From Streptacidiphilus sp. 4-A2 (lineage in GTDB: Bacteria; Actinomycetota; Actinomycetes; Streptomycetales; Streptomycetaceae), in contig JAAFYY010000001.1 of assembly GCA_014284505.1 (NCBI GenBank), forward strand, positions 4,402,001 through 4,466,000: DNA of 64,000 nt, given 5' to 3'. The notes under the pieces are model-generated. The model was given only the letters and a program-made list of their open reading frames with translations, made no database searches and was not told where the DNA came from. A program made the position numbers and the translations under genes. This document shows positions 7,420 through 16,897 of this stretch, in pieces (the stretch's first letter is position 1; every line of letters starts with the position of its first letter).

Positions 7420-8427
7420 TTAGCGCTGCTGCGCCCAGGGCTGGCGCGGGCGCTCGACCCGGCTGCGCTTGGCGGTACGGAAGCGGCGGGCCACCTGCCG
7501 GGCCAGGTCTGCCGCGCCGACCATCCCGGCCTCGTTGCCGAGCGCCGCGGGCACGATCTCGGCCTCCGGGCGGAAACCGCGCCCGCTCAGGTTCCGCCGG
7601 TACGCCTCCCGGGCCGGGCCGAGCAGCAGTTCCCCGCCGCCGACACCCCGCCGCCGATGACGAACCGGCCCGGGTCCAGCGCCGCGGCCAGGTTGGCGAT
7701 GCCCAGGCCGAGCCAGTGGCCGATCTCCTGGAGCAGTTCCACCGCGACCGGGTCGCCCTCCCGGGCCGCCTCGGTCACCAGCGGGCCGGTGATCGCGAAC
7801 GGGTCGCCGCCGGCCCGCTCCAGCAGCGGCTGGGCCACCGGGGACTCGGCCGCGGCCAGCTCCCTGGCCTCGCGGACCAGGGCGTTGCCGGAGGAGTACT
7901 GCTCCCAGCAGCCGCGGTTGCCGCAGGGGCAGCGGTGCCCGCCGGGCACCACCGTCATATGGCCGAACTCCCCGGCCATGCCGTAGCGCCCGCGTTCCAC
8001 GCTGCCGTCGCGGATCACCGCGCCGCCGATGCCGGTGCCCAGGTTCACCATCACCAGCTGCGACTCGCCCGCACCGGCGCCGAAACGCCATTCGGCCCAG
8101 GCCGCCGCGTTGGCGTCGTTCTCGACCACCACCGGCAGCCGCAGCCGGGCGCTGAGCGCCTCGCGCAGCGGCTCGTTGCGCCAGGACAGGTGCGGGGCGA
8201 AGAGCACCCGGGCCCTGGTCGGCGTCGACGAACCCGGCCGCGCCGATGCCGACCGCGTGCACGTCGTGCCGGTCGGCCAGGTCGAGCACCAGCTCGGTGA
8301 TGGTGTCCTCGACCACCTTGGGGCTCTTGCTGCGGTCCGGGGTCTCGGTGCGCAGCTGCTCCCGGATCCGGCCCTGGCCGTCGACCACCCCGGCCGCGAT
8401 CTTCGTGCCGCCGATGTCGATGCCCAC
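7420..8427 (-). CDS. ROK family glucokinase-like sugar kinase (two apparent frameshifts)
   Basis: About 335 residues of a ROK kinase or regulator without the DNA-binding domain. Visible are the ATP loop GIDIGGTKIAAGVVDG at the N-terminus, VVENDANAAAWAEW, LGTGIGGAVIRDG, the zinc-binding CPCGNRGCWEQY cluster (ROK signature) and VIGGGVSAAG. This arrangement is that of actinomycete glucokinase (GlkA) and related kinases phosphorylating glucose or N-acetyl sugars. The reading frame changes near 8215 (one extra A) and near 7640 (one missing G in a G run); the two cancel, so start and stop are in the same frame. The start is uncertain: GTG 8427 begins exactly at the ATP loop, and an upstream start is possible. 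Confidence 0.85.
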   Translation of the reverse strand: MGIDIGGTKIAAGVVDGQGRIREQLRTETPDRSKSPKVVEDTITELVLDLADRHDVHAVGIGAAGFVDADQGPGALRPAPVLAQRAAARGAQRPAAAAGGGRERRQRGGLGRMAFRRRCGRVAAGDGEPGHRHRRRGDPRRQRGTRALRHGRGVRPYDGGARRAPLPLRQPRLLGAVLLRQRPGPRGQGAGRGRVPGGPAAAGAGRRRPVRDHRPAGDRGGPGGRPGRGGTAPGDRPLARPGHRQPGRGAGPGPVRHRRRGVGGGELLLGPAREAYRRNLSGRGFRPEAEIVPAALGNEAGMVGAADLARQVARRFRTAKRSRVERPRQPWAQQR

Positions 8428-8584
8428 CGTGGGCAGCCGCAGCAGGCCGGGGCCGGGGCGCCCCCGCGCCCGAGGGACGTACGCTCCGCGCGCCTCGCGC
8501 CTGTGCTGGGGAACCCGCCGCTCACTGTGCGTCCGTTCTCTGCTGCCGATCGTGCTGTCTGCTGGGACCAGTGTGGCCCGGGGG

Positions 8585-10154
8585 TCAGGACAGCTCCAGC
8601 GCGAGGTAGAAGTCGACCCGGTCCTCCAGCCGGGACAGGTCGCGTCCGGTCAGCTCCTCGATCCGGCCGATCCGGTAACGCAGCGTGTTGACGTGGACGT
8701 GCAGGGCGGCGGCGCAGCGGGTCCAGGAGCCGTCGTAGCGCAGGAACGCCTCCAGCGTGCGGACCAGGTCGGCCTGGTGCTCCAGGTCATAGCCGATCAC
8801 CTGGTCCAGCAGCCGGCTGCGGTACGCCCGGCGGACCTCGTCCGGGACGGCGGCCAGCAGCAGCACGTGCGAGGCCAGCTCCTCCGGGCCGGAGACGCAG
8901 ATCCGGCCGACCCGGGAGGCGGCGATCCGGCGGGCGTGCCGGGCCTCCTCCAGCGCGCCGCGCAGGCCCCCGGCGGAGGCGGCGGGGGCGCTGGCGCCCA
9001 GGGTGAGCCGCCCCTCCGGGCCGAGACCGGCCTCCAGCGGGCCGAGCAGTTCGCGCAGGTAGTCGGCGACGGTGACGCCGTCGTCGGGCTGCGGCAGCAG
9101 CAGCATCGCCCCGGAGCCGCCGCCGCCGATCAGGGTGCGGTCGTCCACCCCGGTCAGCGCCTCGACCAGGGCGGCGCGGACCGCGCCGTCGGGCAGGCCC
9201 ACGCTGTCGGCGGAGACCACCACCCAGGCCTCCGGGAAGTCGCCGCCGCTGGCCATGGCCAGGGACGCGTCCAGGGCGCGGCGCAGCTCCTCCGGCGGGG
9301 CGTCGCGCTGGAGCAGCGCGAAGACCTCGTCGGCGAGGCGGCTGCGCAGCCTGCGGCTCTCGTCCCGGCGGCCGCGCTCGGCCCCGGCCAGCCGGGCCAG
9401 GTTCTCGGCCAGCTGCTGGCGCTTGGGCGTCCACTCGGTGACATCGCCCTCCACCGCCAGCAGCCATTCGGAGAGCGGGCCACCGCCGGGGGCGGCCTCG
9501 GCGGCCACCGGCAGCAGCGAGAACTGGCGGCTGCCGATCCGGGCCCGGGCGGAGGGGCCGCGGCGGCGGCGGGCGTCCAGGTGGGCGCGGACCAGGTGGT
9601 CCCGCTCGGCCGGGCTGAGCCGATCGGGTGGTCCGGCGATCACCCGGCCGCTGGGGGTGAGCCCAGCAGTCGAGGTCGAGGTCCCCGCCGAGGAGTTCCA
9701 GCACCGCGTCGAGTCCGGCGCCGCCGGTGGCGGACATCAGCACCCGGTGCCGGTCCACCAGCGCGGACAGGTCGGCGGCCCGGTCGGCCGAGACCTGGCG
9801 CACCACGAACTCGGTGACCTGCCCGAAGGCGACGTCGTCGGGGACGGCGAACAGCGGCATCCGGTGCCGTTCGCAGGCGGCGACCAGGTCCTCCGGGACC
9901 GGGCCGACCTCGGCCTCGCCCGCGGCCAGGGCGACCGCCCCGCCGGCCGCCAGGACCCGGACAAAGCGCTCGGAGTCCTCCGGGCCGGTGCGCCAGAGCA
10001 TCCCGGTGAGCACCAGCTCGCCGCCGTGCAGGTAGCGCCCGGGGTCGCTGAGGTCGGTGGTCATCACTCCGGAGACCACCCGGTCCAGCTCCTCGCGCCC
10101 GGCCAGCAGGCGCAGGCGGGGCGCGGGTGGGGCGAGCAGCGCGCCGATCCGCAA
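8585..10154 (-). CDS. PucR family transcriptional regulator (one apparent frameshift)
   Basis: About 522 residues. The N-terminal PucR sensory domain (LRIGALLAPPAP to VMTTDLSDPGRYLHGGELVLTG) is followed by a central GGDEF-like CdaR region and a C-terminal PucR-type HTH (DGSWTRCAAALHVHVNTLRYRIGRIEELTG). PucR proteins control purine catabolism genes in Bacillus and actinobacteria. The start is a TTG at 10154 with GGAGG 7 nt upstream; the GTG- or ATG-led extension further upstream has no homology. The frame breaks near 9655 in a GGG/CCCCC context (one extra base); removing it restores DLDCWLTPSGRVIAG. It is the closest regulator to the xanthine dehydrogenase operon at 12.8-19.8 kb, separated by one peptidase gene, so control of that operon is likely but unproven. 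Confidence 0.9.
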
Positions 10155-10271
10155 GGTGCTACCTCCGTCTGGCGTGGGTGGGGTGTGTGCGGCGGGCCGG
10201 TCGTCCGGGCCCCGGCGCGGGCCCGGGGCACAGCTCGGCTGCACGGGGCGTTGCCGCACGTTACCCGACCG

Positions 10272-10300
10272 CGCCCGCCGGGAGGCAATCCCGGCGGGCG
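10272..10300. terminator. Hairpin terminator downstream of the M3 peptidase gene
   Basis: CGCCCGCCGGGA (10272-10283) pairs perfectly with TCCCGGCGGGCG (10289-10300) around a 5-nt loop. It lies just past the peptidase stop codon and upstream of the PucR start. Confidence 0.75.
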
Positions 10301-10315
10301 GGTTCGGCACCCGGG

Positions 10316-12346
10316 TCAGCCGCTGAGGCCGCGCCGCGCGAGCAGCGGGGCGATCTCCGGGGCCCGGCCCCGGAAGCCCGCGAAGGCACTCATGGAGTCG
10401 ACGCTACCGCCCCTGGCGAGGAGTTCGCGCCGGAAGATCTCACCGCTCTCGCGGATGGTCCTGCCGCTCTCCTTGAACCACTCGACGGTGTCCGCGTCCA
10501 GCACCTCGGACCAGATGTACCCGTAGTAGCCGGCCGCGTAGCCGCCCGCGAAGATGTGCGCGAAGTAGCCGGTGCGGTAGCGCGGCGGGATCGCGTCCAG
10601 GTCGAGGCCGTAGCGGGCCAGCGCGGCGGCCTCGAAGGCCTCCGCGTCGCCCGGGTCGGTGCCGGCCGGCAGGGTGTGCCAGGCCCAGTCGACCAGGGTC
10701 GCGGCCAGGTACTCCACGGTACGGAAGCCCTCGCCGAAGTTCTCGGCCTCCTTCATCCGGGTGACCAGCTCGGCGGGCATGGCCTCGCCGGTGGCGTGGT
10801 GCCGGGCGAAGTTGTCCCGCACCTCGGGCCAGTCCGACCACATCTCGTTGACCTGCGAGGGGTACTCGACGAAGTCGCGCGGGACCTCGGTCCCGGCCAG
10901 CAGCGGGTAGCGGACGTCGGAGAACAGGCCGTGCAGCGCGTGGCCGAACTCGTGGAACAGGGTGGTGACCTCGGACCAGGTCAGCAGCGTGGGCTCACCG
11001 GCCGGGGGCTTGGCGATGTTGAGGTTGTTGACCACCACCGGCCGCTGTCCCAGCAGGTGGGACTGGGTGACCAGTTCGTCCATCCAGGCCCCGCCGCGCT
11101 TGGAGGGGCGGGCGTAGAAGTCGCCGAGGTACAGGCCGACCGGCTCACCGGCGCTGTCGGTGACCTCGAAGACCCGGGCGTCGGCGTGGTAGCCGACCAG
11201 GTCGGGCCGCTCGGTGAAGTTCAGGCCGTAGACCAGCCCGGCGGCGTGGAACACGCCGTTGTGCAGGACCGACTCCAGCTCCAGGTACGGGCGCATGGCG
11301 GAGGTGTCGATGTCGAAGCGGGTCCGGCGGACCTTCTCGGCGTAGTACTGCCAGTCGGCGGCCTCGATGCTGTCCACCCGGCCGCCTCGGCCAGGGCCGC
11401 GGCCTCGCGCCGGGCGTTGGCGACCGCGGGGCCGACCAGTCGGCCGAGCATGGACTCGACCGCCTCGGTGGTCCCGGCGGTCTGGTCGGCGACCTCGTAG
11501 GCGGCGTGGCTGGCGAAGCCGAGCAGCGCGGCCCGCTCGGCGCGCAGCGATGCCGTCCGGGCGGCCAGCGGGCCATTGGTCCCGGTGCCGCGGGCCAGCG
11601 AGACGGCCAGCAGCCGGCGGCGGACCGCCGGGTCGTCCAGCTCGGCCAGCTGGGTCTGGTTGGAGAAGTTCTTCAGGTTGATCACGTACTTGCCGTCGTG
11701 GCCGAGCGCGCGGCCGTCCTCGGCGGCGGCGGCGACGGCCTCCGGGGAGAGCCCGGCCAGCTCCTCGGCGCTGTCCAGGACCAGTGCGGCGTCCCGGGTG
11801 GCGGCGAACAGGTTCTGCTCGAAGGCGGTGGCGGCACTGGCCAGTTCGGCGTTGAGCTCCCGCAGCCGGGCCTGCTGGTCCTGGTCGAGCCGGGCCCCGG
11901 CCCGGACGAACTGGGCGTGGTAGCGCTCCAGCACCCGCACCGACTCGGCGTCCAGGCCGAGCTGCTCGCGCCGGCCGTACAGGTCGTCGATCCGGGCGAA
12001 GAGCGCCTGGTCGAGGTGGATCGCGTCGGCGTGGGCCGCCCGCAGCGGGCTGATCCGGGCGTCGATCTCCTGGGTGCCCTCGGTGGTGTCCGCGGCGGAC
12101 TGGTTGAAGAAGACCTGCGCGACCCGGCGCAGCAGCGACCCGGAGCGCTCCAGGGCCTCGGGTGTTCTCGAAGGTCGCCGGCTCGGGAGTGCCGGTGATG
12201 GCCGCGATCTCGGCGAGCTGTTCGCTCATGCCCTGCGTGAACGCGGGCAGGTAGTGCTCCTCGCGGATCTCCGCGAAAGGCGGCAGCTGGTAGGGCAGAT
12301 CGCTGGCGCGCAGGAAGGGGTTGGCCCCCGTCGTCTCCGATGTCAT
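10316..12346 (-). CDS. M3 family zinc metallopeptidase, peptidyl-dipeptidase Dcp-like (two apparent frameshifts)
   Basis: About 676 residues. The catalytic motif TTLFHEFGHALHGLFSDV (HExxH) and the downstream glutamate in PSQVNEMWSDW are intact, as is the C-terminal GYFAHIFAGGYAAGYYGYIWSEV segment (15-20 residue blocks typical of M3). Dcp/oligopeptidase A enzymes degrade short peptides in the cytoplasm. ATG 12346 gives MTSETTGANPFLRASDLPYQ. The frame changes near 12165 and near 11385 and then returns, with conserved sequence in all three parts, so the gene is probably intact in the organism. It is oriented against the xanthine dehydrogenase operon and followed by a hairpin; no functional link to purines is evident. 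Confidence 0.88.
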   Translation of the reverse strand: MTSETTGANPFLRASDLPYQLPPFAEIREEHYLPAFTQGMSEQLAEIAAITGTPEPATFENTRGPGALRVAAAPGRAGLLQPVRRGHHRGHPGDRRPDQPAAGGPRRRDPPRPGALRPDRRPVRPARAARPGRRVGAGAGALPRPVRPGRGPARPGPAGPAAGAQRRTGQCRHRLRAEPVRRHPGRRTGPGQRRGAGRALPGGRRRRRRGRPRARPRRQVRDQPEELLQPDPAGRAGRPGGPPPAAGRLAGPRHRDQWPAGRPDGIAARRAGRAARLRQPRRLRGRRPDRRDHRGGRVHARPTGRPRGRQRPARGRGPGRGGRVDSIEAADWQYYAEKVRRTRFDIDTSAMRPYLELESVLHNGVFHAAGLVYGLNFTERPDLVGYHADARVFEVTDSAGEPVGLYLGDFYARPSKRGGAWMDELVTQSHLLGQRPVVVNNLNIAKPPAGEPTLLTWSEVTTLFHEFGHALHGLFSDVRYPLLAGTEVPRDFVEYPSQVNEMWSDWPEVRDNFARHHATGEAMPAELVTRMKEAENFGEGFRTVEYLAATLVDWAWHTLPAGTDPGDAEAFEAAALARYGLDLDAIPPRYRTGYFAHIFAGGYAAGYYGYIWSEVLDADTVEWFKESGRTIRESGEIFRRELLARGGSVDSMSAFAGFRGRAPEIAPLLARRGLSG

Positions 12347-12763
12347 CCGCAGACACTACGCCCAGTGGTGGCAGTCGCGCTGCCCGGTTCCCCGGCCCCC
12401 GGCGGACGCCCCGGGGCGGCCTCGCGGGCGGCGGCGGAGCACCGGGGTTCCCGCGGCCAGCAGGTTAACCGCGGGCAACCAGCACACAGCCCCCAGCTGA
12501 CCCATTCCCTTGGAGAAACGTACAGCCCCGGCGTCGGACGTGCGCCCTGCTCTTCATGGCATCAGTGACTGCCTCGCCCCGGCCTCTCGCTTGTCTACTA
12601 GCTCACACACCGCGGGACGGCGCCGAATCGAACGACGACTCGAAGTAGACGACTCCGAGACGACGGCTCGACCGACGCTCCGAACACAGGTTCCTGGCGG
12701 GCACGGCCCATGAGCCTGACCCGTGGACCAGCACCGCCAGACATCACACAGAGGAGTCACCGC
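12347..12763 (+). promoter_or_regulatory. Upstream region of the xanthine dehydrogenase operon
   Basis: 417 bp between divergent peptidase and xdh genes. No gene is supported. The proximal part (about 12625-12700) holds degenerate direct repeats around ACGACTC / GACGACTCCGA / ACGACGGCTCGA at 12-15 bp spacing, which could be regulator sites. TACTAG near 12597 is a possible -10 box. The xdh start has GAGGAG about 8 nt upstream. These assignments are weak. Confidence 0.4.
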
Positions 12764-13668
12764 ATGGAGTTCCTGCGGCCCGCCACCTGGGACGAGGCAC
12801 TCGCGGCGAAGGCCGAGAACCCGTCCGCACTGCCGATCTCCGGCGGCACCGACGTGATGGTCGAGCTCAACTTCGACCGCCACCGGCCCGCCGCCCTGCT
12901 CGACCTGAACCGGATCAGCGAGCTGACCGAGTGGGAGAGCGGCGTCTACGAGGGCCAGGAGGGCGAGGTGATCCGGCTCGGCGCGGCGGTGCCGTACGCC
13001 CGGATCACCCGGGAACTGGCCCGGCAGCTGCCCGGTCTGGCCCTCGCGGGCAACACCGTCGGCTCGCCGCAGATCCGCAACCGGGGCAGCGTGGGCGGCA
13101 ACCTCGGCGGGGCCTCCCCCGCCGGCGACGCCCACCCCGCCCTGCTGGCGGCCGGCCGGGACGTGTTCGTCGAGGCCGCATCCGTGCGCGGCACCCGGCT
13201 GATCGCCATCGACGACTTCTACGTCGGCGTGAAGCGCAACTCGCTGGAGCCGGACGAGCTGATCCGGGCGGTCCGGATCCCGGTCGCCGACGGGCCGCAG
13301 CAGTTCTCCAAGATCGGCACCCGCAACGCCATGGTGATCGCGGTCTGCGCGTTCGGCTTCGCGCTGCACCCCAGGAGCGGCACCGTCGGCACCGGCATCG
13401 GCTCCGCCGCGCCCACTCCGCGCCGCGCCGTCGCCGCCGAGGAGTTCCTGGCCGACGAGCTGGCCGAGCGCAACCTGTGGGCAACGGCGGGCTGATCGGC
13501 CCGGCCGCCACCCAGCGCTTCGGCGAACTGGTCGCCGAGTCCGCGTCGCCCATCGACGACGTACGCGGCAGTGCCAACTACCGGCGGCACGCGCTCGCGG
13601 TGATGGCCCGCCGCACCCTGACCTGGACCTGGAACGAGTACACGCAGTCGCTGAGGAGCGCAGCATGA
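12764..13668 (+). CDS. Xanthine dehydrogenase family, FAD-binding subunit (one apparent frameshift)
   Basis: About 301 residues of the medium FAD subunit of a molybdenum hydroxylase. The FAD motifs are SGGTDVMVELN near residue 30 and GSPQIRNRGSVGGNLG near residue 105. The C-terminal CO-dehydrogenase flavoprotein domain follows. ATG 12764 (MEFLRPATWDEAL) has GAGGAG upstream; an in-frame ATG at 12710 adds only non-homologous residues. The frame breaks near 13478-13485 (one base missing in TGGGCAACGG), after which GLIGPAATQRFGELV to LTWTWNEYTQSLRSAA completes the domain. Its stop overlaps the next ATG (ATGA), so the three subunits are translationally coupled. The enzyme oxidises hypoxanthine/xanthine to urate; electrons leave through this FAD. 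Confidence 0.9.
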
Positions 13669-14153
13669 GGGTGACCTTCAACGCCAACGGCCGCCAGGTC
13701 GAGGCCGACGACGTGTGGGAGGGCGAGAGCCTGCTCTTCCTGCTGCGCGAGCGGCTGGGCCTGCCCGGTTCCAAGAACGCCTGCGAGCAGGGCGAGTGCG
13801 GCTCCTGCACGGTCTATCTGGACGGCGCCCCGGTGTGCAGCTGTCTGGTCGCCGCCGGCCAGGTGCAGGGCCGCGAGGTCCGCACGGTCGAGGGGCTGGC
13901 CGACGCCGAGACCGGGCTCGACCCGGTACAGCAGGCCTTCATCGACGCCGGAGCCGTCCAGTGCGGCTTCTGCACCCCCGGGCTGCTGGTGCAGACCCAC
14001 GACCTGCTGGCCCGCGAGCCGCAGCCGAGCGACAACGACATCCGCGAGGCGCTCTCCGGCAACCTGTGCCGCTGCACCGGCTACGAGAAGATCATGGACG
14101 CCGTCCGGCTCGCCTCCGCCCGCACCTGCAGCACTTCGGAGGTGTCCCAGTGA
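13665..14153 (+). CDS. Xanthine dehydrogenase family, [2Fe-2S] subunit
   Basis: 162 residues carrying two [2Fe-2S] clusters: the plant-ferredoxin type CEQGECGSC...C near residues 41-61 and the alpha-helical type CGFCTPG...LCRC near residues 100-137. This small subunit passes electrons from the molybdenum site to FAD. The frame is intact. It overlaps both neighbours by 4 nt (ATGA upstream, GTGA downstream), so the FAD, FeS and Mo subunits are made in strict order and stoichiometry. The order FAD, FeS, Mo is common in actinomycetes. Confidence 0.95.
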   Translation: MRVTFNANGRQVEADDVWEGESLLFLLRERLGLPGSKNACEQGECGSCTVYLDGAPVCSCLVAAGQVQGREVRTVEGLADAETGLDPVQQAFIDAGAVQCGFCTPGLLVQTHDLLAREPQPSDNDIREALSGNLCRCTGYEKIMDAVRLASARTCSTSEVSQ

Positions 14154-16879
14154 GCACCAGGACCATCCGCGGCGAGAAGAACCTCCAGGACATCACCACC
14201 GCCCATCCGGACGGCATCGGCGGCTCGCCGCTGCGCCCGGACGGCACGCTCAAGGTCAAGGGCGAGTTCGCCTACTCCTCCGACCTGTGGCACGAGGACA
14301 TGCTGTGGGGCATGGCGCTGCGCTCCCCGCACGCCCGCGCCCGGATCCTCTCGGTGGACATCTCCGAGGCGCTCACCCTGCCCGGGGTGTACGCGCTGCT
14401 CACCCATGACGACATCCCCGGAACCAAGTTCTACGGCCTGGAGATCCAGGACCAGCCGGCCCTGGCGATCGACCAGATCCGCTACCACGGCGAGGCGGTG
14501 GCCATCGTCGCCGCCGACCACCCGGAGACCGCGCGCCGCGCCCTGGCCAAGGTGAAGGTCGAGTACGAGGTACTCACCCCGATCACCACCGAGGAGCAGT
14601 GCCTGAACCCGGAGACCCACGGGTACGTGCACGAGCCGCACGAGTACAAGGGCCACGCGTCCGGCAACATCGTGCACCAGCAGAAGGTCGTCTCCGGCCT
14701 CGGCGTCACCGACGAGGTACGCGCCCTGGCCGATGTCGTGGTCAGCGGCGAGTACCAGGTGGGCATGCAGGACCAGGCCTTCCTCGGCCCGGAGTCCGGC
14801 CTCGCGGTGCCCGCCGAGGACGGCGGCATCGACCTGTACATCGCCACCCAGTGGCTGCACGTGGACCGCCAGCAGATCGCCCCGGTGCTGGGCCTGCCGG
14901 AGAACAAGGTCCGGCTGACCCTGGCCGGTGTCGGCGGCGCCTTCGGCGGCCGCGAGGACCTGTCCATGCAGATCCACGCCTGCCTGCTGGCGCAGCGCAC
15001 CGGCAAGCCGGTGAAGATCGTGTACTCCCGCGAGGAGTCGTTCTTCGGCCATGTGCACCGCCACCCGGCGACGCTGCACTACGAGCACGGCGCCACCCGC
15101 GACGGCAAGCTGGTCTTCATGACCGCCCGGATCGTGCTGGACGGCGGCGCCTACGCCTCCGCCTCCCCGGCCGTGGTCGGCAACGCCTCCTCGCTGTCGG
15201 TGGGCCCGTACGAGATCCCCAACGTCGACGTCATCGCGATCGCCCTGTACAGCAACAACCCGTCCTGCGGCGCGATGCGCGGCTTCGGCGCGGTACAGGC
15301 TGCTCGCCTACGAACCCAGCTCGACCGGCTGGCCGCCGAGCTGGGCATGGACCCGGTCGAACTGCGGCAGCTGAACGCCGTCTCGCAGGGCTCGTACCTG
15401 CCGACCGGCCAGCAGATCGACGCCCCGGCGCCGGTCGCGGAGCTGCTGCAGAAGGTCAAGGACCTGCCGCTGCCGCCCGCGCTGGACGTGACCCACCTCG
15501 ACGTCCGCGAGCTGCCCGGGGCGCTGTCCAACACCTCGCACGGCGAGGGCATCGTCCGCGGCGTCGGCTACGCCGTCGGCCTGAAGAACGTCGGCTTCTC
15601 CGAGGGCTTCGACGACTACTCGACCGCGCGGGTCCGGCTGGAGGTCATCGGCGGCGAGCCGGTGGCGATGGTGCACACCGCGATGGCCGAGGTCGGCCAG
15701 GGCGGCGTGACCGTGCACGGGCAGATCGCGCGGACCGAGCTGGGCGAGCGGGTGACCATCCACCCGGCCAACACCGAGGTCGGCTCGGCCGGTTCCACCT
15801 CCGCCTCCCGGCAGACCTACATGACCGGCGGCGCGGTGAAGCTGGCCGCCGAGGCGGTCCGCAACGAACTGTTCGCGCTCGGCCGCACCCGCTACGGCTG
15901 GACCGGCAACGACCTCTCCCTGGTCGGCGGCAAGGTCGTCTCCGCCTCCGAGGGCGTGCTGATCTCGATCGCGGACCTGCTCGGTGACCACGCCATCGAC
16001 CTCACCCGGGAACACCACCACCGGCCCACCGTCCCCTTCGACAAGGAGACCGGGCAGGGCTTCGGCCACGTCCAGTACACCTTCTGCGCACACCGCGCGG
16101 TGGTGGACGTGGATGTGGAGCTGGGCCTGGTGAAGGTGGTCGAGCTGGCGGCCGCCCAGGACGTCGGCAAGGCCCTCAACCCGCTCTCGGTGATCGGCCA
16201 GATCCAGGGCGGCTCCACCCAGGGCCTCGGCCTGGCGGTGATGGAGGAGATCATCACCCGGGACGGGAAGGTGCGTAACCCCTCCTTCACCGACTACCTG
16301 ATCCCCACCATCCTGGACACCCCGCCGCAGCCGGTGGAGATCATGGAACTGCCCGACGAGCACTCCCCCTACGGGCTGCGCGGCGTGGGCGAGGCCCCGA
16401 CCCTCTCCTCCACACCGGCCATCGTCTCGGCGATCCGGGCCGCCACCGGCCTGGCGCTGAACCGGGTACCGGTCCGGCCGGAGCACATCACCGGCACCCT
16501 GACCCCGACACACTTCCCCGGGGCGGCGGTCCAGTCTTCCCAGCAACCGCCCCGGGGAGCACCAAACAGCACCACCCCGTGCGCCATCCCACCCCAGGCG
16601 CGCACCGCGGCCGGGCCGCCCCCGCACCACCCCTGCGGGACCCACCGGACACACCGGCAACACCCTCTGCGCAGCACCGTTTTCGCACCGCGCTTTTCGT
16701 ACCGATTTCGATATGACCTTTCGCTTGACCCTGGCACACCGGATCAACACACGCCGCACGCCGCCCTCGCCGGGGCACGTGCACCATGGCACCCCCACCA
16801 AGCGAGCCGCACCGTCCCCTGCCACCCCTACCTGATGGGTCCCCAGGCCGGCCGCGAGCCCCACCCCAACCCCCTATGA
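14150..16879 (+). CDS. Xanthine dehydrogenase family, molybdopterin-binding subunit
   Basis: Large catalytic subunit that holds the Mo cofactor and hydroxylates the purine. Key segments: DGTLKVKGEFAYSSDL, the Gln loop DQAFLGPES, GVGGAFGGREDLS, MRGFGAVQ, EVGQGGVTVHGQIA and GVGEAPTLSSTPAI with the active-site Glu. GTG 14150 overlaps the FeS stop. Two oddities: near 15300-15330 the sequence AARLRTQ replaces an expected ACFAYExQ, explained by three single-base losses that restore frame; and after HITGTLTP the frame runs on 120 residues through a hairpin to 16879, whereas a one-base correction would give a stop near 16500. The natural protein is therefore about 780 residues. An NCS2 purine permease follows. 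Confidence 0.9.
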   Translation: MSTRTIRGEKNLQDITTAHPDGIGGSPLRPDGTLKVKGEFAYSSDLWHEDMLWGMALRSPHARARILSVDISEALTLPGVYALLTHDDIPGTKFYGLEIQDQPALAIDQIRYHGEAVAIVAADHPETARRALAKVKVEYEVLTPITTEEQCLNPETHGYVHEPHEYKGHASGNIVHQQKVVSGLGVTDEVRALADVVVSGEYQVGMQDQAFLGPESGLAVPAEDGGIDLYIATQWLHVDRQQIAPVLGLPENKVRLTLAGVGGAFGGREDLSMQIHACLLAQRTGKPVKIVYSREESFFGHVHRHPATLHYEHGATRDGKLVFMTARIVLDGGAYASASPAVVGNASSLSVGPYEIPNVDVIAIALYSNNPSCGAMRGFGAVQAARLRTQLDRLAAELGMDPVELRQLNAVSQGSYLPTGQQIDAPAPVAELLQKVKDLPLPPALDVTHLDVRELPGALSNTSHGEGIVRGVGYAVGLKNVGFSEGFDDYSTARVRLEVIGGEPVAMVHTAMAEVGQGGVTVHGQIARTELGERVTIHPANTEVGSAGSTSASRQTYMTGGAVKLAAEAVRNELFALGRTRYGWTGNDLSLVGGKVVSASEGVLISIADLLGDHAIDLTREHHHRPTVPFDKETGQGFGHVQYTFCAHRAVVDVDVELGLVKVVELAAAQDVGKALNPLSVIGQIQGGSTQGLGLAVMEEIITRDGKVRNPSFTDYLIPTILDTPPQPVEIMELPDEHSPYGLRGVGEAPTLSSTPAIVSAIRAATGLALNRVPVRPEHITGTLTPTHFPGAAVQSSQQPPRGAPNSTTPCAIPPQARTAAGPPPHHPCGTHRTHRQHPLRSTVFAPRFSYRFRYDLSLDPGTPDQHTPHAALAGARAPWHPHQASRTVPCHPYLMGPQAGREPHPNPL
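16516..16557 (+). terminator. GC-rich hairpin inside the apparent C-terminal extension of the Mo subunit
   Basis: CCCCGGGGCGG (16516-16526) pairs perfectly with CCGCCCCGGGG (16547-16557), 20-nt loop. Its position just after the conserved end of the protein suggests that the true stop codon lies upstream and that this is an intercistronic terminator or attenuator before the permease gene. Confidence 0.55.
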
Positions 16880-16897
16880 ACCTTGGGAGTGGAACCC

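Noticed and set aside
15308..16864. Very long open frame on the minus strand opposite the Mo subunit gene
   Set aside because: It is Gly/Val/Arg/Asp-rich composition typical of antisense frames in GC-rich genes, with no domain and no ribosome site; the plus-strand protein is fully conserved.
16503..16879. C-terminal extension of the Mo subunit as a fused extra domain
   Set aside because: It is Pro/His/Thr-rich low complexity, contains a terminator-like hairpin, and a one-base change gives a stop at the expected end.
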